Source: Perognathus longimembris pacificus | Lineage: Eukaryota; Chordata; Mammalia; Rodentia; Heteromyidae | NCBI RefSeq assembly: GCF_023159225.1 | Contig: NC_063167.1 | Location: 15,627,360-15,691,359, forward strand | Length of the DNA: 64,000 nucleotides | Direction of reading: 5' to 3' | Shown here: positions 63,564 through 64,000 of the stretch, one piece after another | Position numbering within the stretch: position 1 is the stretch's first letter | How the letters are laid out: every line of letters begins with the position of its first letter | Notes under the pieces: generated by a model | The model's input: only the letters and a program-made list of their open reading frames with translations | Told to the model about the DNA's origin: nothing | Database searches by the model: none | Position numbers and translations under genes: made by a program

Positions 63564-64000
63564 TCATTTGGTCTTCCGATGGAGCTTGCGGCGCACCAGC
63601 TGGCTGAGAAGGAGGGCGGTGAGCACACTGCCAGCCACAGTGAGCAGGAAGAGTCGGGAGAAGTTGTGGGGCCAGCGAGCGTGCAGAGGCTCATAGATGG
63701 GCCGCCGGGCCTCGTAGTCCAGGGTCACGGCCTCCAGTTGAGCCAGTGTGCACAGCACCAGGAAGACGTGAAACACCTGGTGGCCCTGCCCAAACATGTG
63801 GCAGCTGCCCGGGAACCAGCGCTCGGGCATGACGGTGGAGAAGAAAGCCGCGGCCAGGAGGAAGAAGACCACCTGGCACTTGTGGTAGAGGAGAGCCGGG
63901 TCGTCGGCGTCAGGATGCGGGGACACCAGGATGCGGTGCACCACGGGGCTGATGTCCAGCGCGTAGGCCAGCGCGGAGGGCACCTCCTGACACACGCGGC
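63564..64000 (-). CDS. PAQR7: PAQR7, membrane progestin receptor alpha (C-terminal 144 residues, partial)
   Basis: PAQR-family receptor mediating rapid progestin signalling at the plasma membrane. The open frame enters from the window end (first whole codon R, then VCQEVPSALAYALDI) and stops at 63566-63564. Recognisable segments are ISPVVHRI, FPGSCHMFGQGHQVFHVFLV with the conserved PAQR histidines, the LDYEARRPIYEPLH loop and a C-terminal LVRRKLHRKTK tail. Three hydrophobic helices are visible: VVFFLLAAAFF, HVFLVLCTLAQL and LFLLTVAGSVLTALLL. The CxxFGQGHQxFHVFLVL wording and synteny with AUNIP favour PAQR7 over PAQR5 or PAQR8. The N-terminal half, including the earlier metal-binding motifs, is outside the window. 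No defect is seen. Confidence 0.93.
   Translation of the reverse strand, partial: RVCQEVPSALAYALDISPVVHRILVSPHPDADDPALLYHKCQVVFFLLAAAFFSTVMPERWFPGSCHMFGQGHQVFHVFLVLCTLAQLEAVTLDYEARRPIYEPLHARWPHNFSRLFLLTVAGSVLTALLLSQLVRRKLHRKTK

Overview
This is a stretch of nuclear DNA from a rodent. Split genes with GT-AG introns, CpG-island promoters, AATAAA/ATTAAA signals, ancient mammalian MIR, L2 and MER5-like remnants, and dozens of young SINEs all point that way. The young SINEs are of two kinds: a dimer of an ID-like tRNA monomer with a second tRNA-like monomer, and a B1 (7SL) head joined to that same second monomer. This combination suggests a castorimorph or geomyoid rodent (kangaroo rat, pocket mouse, gopher or beaver); that placement is an inference from SINE type. 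Gene content and order match human 1p36.11: MAN1C1 > SELENON > MTFR1L > < AUNIP < PAQR7.

Layout. 1-8905: the last four coding exons and 3' UTR of MAN1C1 (Golgi alpha-1,2-mannosidase IC, + strand), preceded by intron with a GGAT-type microsatellite. 8906-18839: intergenic, mostly old repeats with a few candidate regulatory islands. 18840-19555: a 36/30-bp GC-rich minisatellite abutting the CpG island of SELENON. 19854-32453: complete SELENON (+), 12 coding exons, 557 residues including selenocysteine. The in-frame UGA lies at 28342-28344, a near-perfect codon-redefinition hairpin lies 6 nt downstream in the mRNA, and a SECIS element lies in the 3' UTR at about 31922-31962. A second minisatellite lies between the stop codon and the SECIS. 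33780-43339: MTFR1L (+), 6 coding exons, 291 residues, with both known AMPK-type phosphosites. 44397-60732: AUNIP (- strand), 3 coding exons, 364 residues, with a 13-kb first intron packed with SINEs. 62707-64000: the C-terminal 144 residues and 3' UTR of PAQR7 (mPR-alpha, - strand), cut by the window end.

The genes are independent neighbours, not an operon: an N-glycan trimming enzyme, an ER redox/calcium selenoprotein, a mitochondrial dynamics regulator, a centrosome/DNA-end-resection factor and a membrane progestin receptor. The most unusual local event is a SINE that landed on the 5' splice site of SELENON exon 8. Its 16-bp target-site duplication copied the end of the exon and the splice donor, so identical donor sequences now flank the SINE. 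Also notable are a stand-alone copy of the SINE right monomer with a perfect 16-bp duplication, an LTR-like insertion inside a SINE, and short-motif features in AUNIP (PIP-like box, KEN box, duplicated C-terminal motif).
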